The position numbers and the translations under genes are program-made. 6,200 bases of DNA from Candidatus Saccharimonadota bacterium (GTDB taxonomy: Bacteria > Patescibacteriota > Saccharimonadia > Saccharimonadales > Saccharimonadaceae): NCBI GenBank assembly GCA_020428185.1, contig JAGQNH010000060.1, forward strand, positions 1 through 6,200. Direction: 5' to 3'. Under the pieces are notes generated by a model. It was given only the letters and a program-made list of their open reading frames with translations. It did not search any database and was not told the DNA's origin. Of this stretch, positions 5,561 to 6,200 are shown one piece after another. Within the stretch, counting starts at the first letter, position 1; the number at the start of each line of letters is the position of its first letter.

Positions 5561-6200
5561 GTTTTTTCTTTCCCTTTGTCATTTTTTGAATTCCCAATTC
5601 CATACTCCCTATTCCAACTGCCGCCAATCCCCACCACACTATACTGACAGTATCGTCTGCCCATACCGGCAAAAACAGTCCAATCACCGCAATTCCTAGT
5701 CCACTCGCAAACACACCAAGTGCAAGAAATGATTTCTTGCTAATCCAAAGCCGTTTCATTATTTCGACAAACAACCACACAAACAACAATAACCCCACCC
5801 AGCCCACTTCATGAGCTATGAACAAATATTGATTTTCAATAATCAATGGCTTGTTTCCTGTCAGCGATGCCGAACCAGTACTCCCGATTCCACTACCCAA
5901 TGGCTTAGTAGCTACAAGCGAAACGCCTTTCGCCAGAGAATCAACATGGGCAGTATTCGAATCAATCATGGCGCCCGTCGTAGGACTGTCGTGCAAAATA
6001 ACATTTGCAACAAACTCACTGTCGCGAAGTACATATACACTCCCCGCAACAACCACAACTGCAGCTACCAATAACCATGCTATCTTCTGGCGAATTCTAC
6101 CCGAAAAAGACACATACAATATAGTAGCAATCGCCACCGCCGCACCGATTAATGCACCTCGCGAATAGCTCGCTCCCAGTGCAACCCCTCCGGCAAGCGC
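5550..6200 (-). CDS. O-antigen ligase/polymerase family (Wzy_C) membrane protein, C-terminal part
   Basis: The frame stays open to the right edge, so the gene is 5'-truncated; 216 residues are visible. The GTG at 6137-6135 is internal, because the codons before it encode SYSRGALIGA, the SRG motif (visible residues 13-15) typical of this family. Then come hydrophobic helices (about 16-32 and 39-58), a long presumed extracytoplasmic loop (about 59-121) with HVDSLAKGVSLVATKPLGSGIG, then ENQYLFIAHEVGWVG (122-136) leading into another helix, and two further hydrophobic stretches before a Lys-rich cytoplasmic tail (MTKGKKKHDS). Family members polymerise lipid-linked glycan units or transfer them to an acceptor at the outer face of the membrane. 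Which reaction applies cannot be told here; in a monoderm-like CPR cell, surface glycan polymerisation or protein glycosylation is more plausible than LPS ligation. It ends with TGA inside the start of the LexA-like gene. Confidence 0.85.
   Translation of the reverse strand, partial: ALAGGVALGASYSRGALIGAAVAIATILYVSFSGRIRQKIAWLLVAAVVVVAGSVYVLRDSEFVANVILHDSPTTGAMIDSNTAHVDSLAKGVSLVATKPLGSGIGSTGSASLTGNKPLIIENQYLFIAHEVGWVGLLLFVWLFVEIMKRLWISKKSFLALGVFASGLGIAVIGLFLPVWADDTVSIVWWGLAAVGIGSMELGIQKMTKGKKKHDS

Noticed and set aside
5561..5580. SOS-type LexA box (CGAAC-N4-GTTCG) near the LexA-like gene or the hydrolase promoters
   Set aside because: No such palindrome was found by eye upstream of any of the genes, so a classical LexA regulon is not supported here.
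6135..6137. GTG as the start of the O-antigen ligase-like gene
   Set aside because: The frame continues open to the window edge, and the residues just before the GTG include the family SRG motif, so the real start is outside the window.
1..6200. CRISPR arrays, insertion sequences, tRNA or rRNA genes
   Set aside because: No regularly spaced repeats, transposase, terminal inverted repeats, or tRNA-like arms were seen; the only extended repetition is the protein-level paralogy of the two hydrolases.

Overview
The window looks like a compact bacterial chromosome segment. The most likely source is a Patescibacteria/CPR genome of the Saccharibacteria (TM7) type. This rests on very short intergenic gaps, apparently leaderless genes, moderate GC, membrane-anchored proteins combining peptidoglycan-binding-like and beta-lactamase-like domains, and a minimal LexA-like regulator. 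It is an inference from gene content, since there is no rRNA or marker gene here. TGA works as an ordinary stop for at least two genes, which argues against the TGA=Gly code of Gracilibacteria/SR1.

Layout, read along the minus strand from the right edge: (1) the C-terminal part of an O-antigen ligase/polymerase (Wzy_C) membrane protein whose start lies outside the window; (2) a 115-residue LexA-type winged-helix DNA-binding protein with no S24 peptidase domain, overlapping gene 1 by 11 nt; (3) a 585-residue membrane-anchored extracytoplasmic serine hydrolase of the class A beta-lactamase/PBP-like fold with its catalytic motifs intact; (4) a 597-residue paralogue of gene 3 in which all three catalytic motifs are destroyed, so it is a predicted pseudoenzyme; (5) a 429-residue single-ring AAA+ ATPase resembling the second (D2) module of ClpC/ClpA, with a hydrophobic C-terminal segment. 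On the plus strand at the left edge, the 3' end of an unidentified gene runs into a strong hairpin terminator that the convergent ATPase gene probably shares.

Genes 1-4 form a tight same-strand block. The probable theme is cell-envelope glycan and peptidoglycan biology: glycan polymerisation or ligation, a local regulator, and an active/inactive pair of wall-associated hydrolases. The ATPase has its own leader and a perfect Shine-Dalgarno sequence. The two hydrolase genes instead carry a -10 box (TATACT, inside a shared CTATACTA) immediately before the start codon, pointing to leaderless or near-leaderless transcripts.

The strongest points for follow-up are the active/inactive hydrolase duplication with four conserved cysteines, the peptidase-less LexA-like protein, and the one-ring Clp-like ATPase carrying a possible ClpP-docking tripeptide and a membrane tail.
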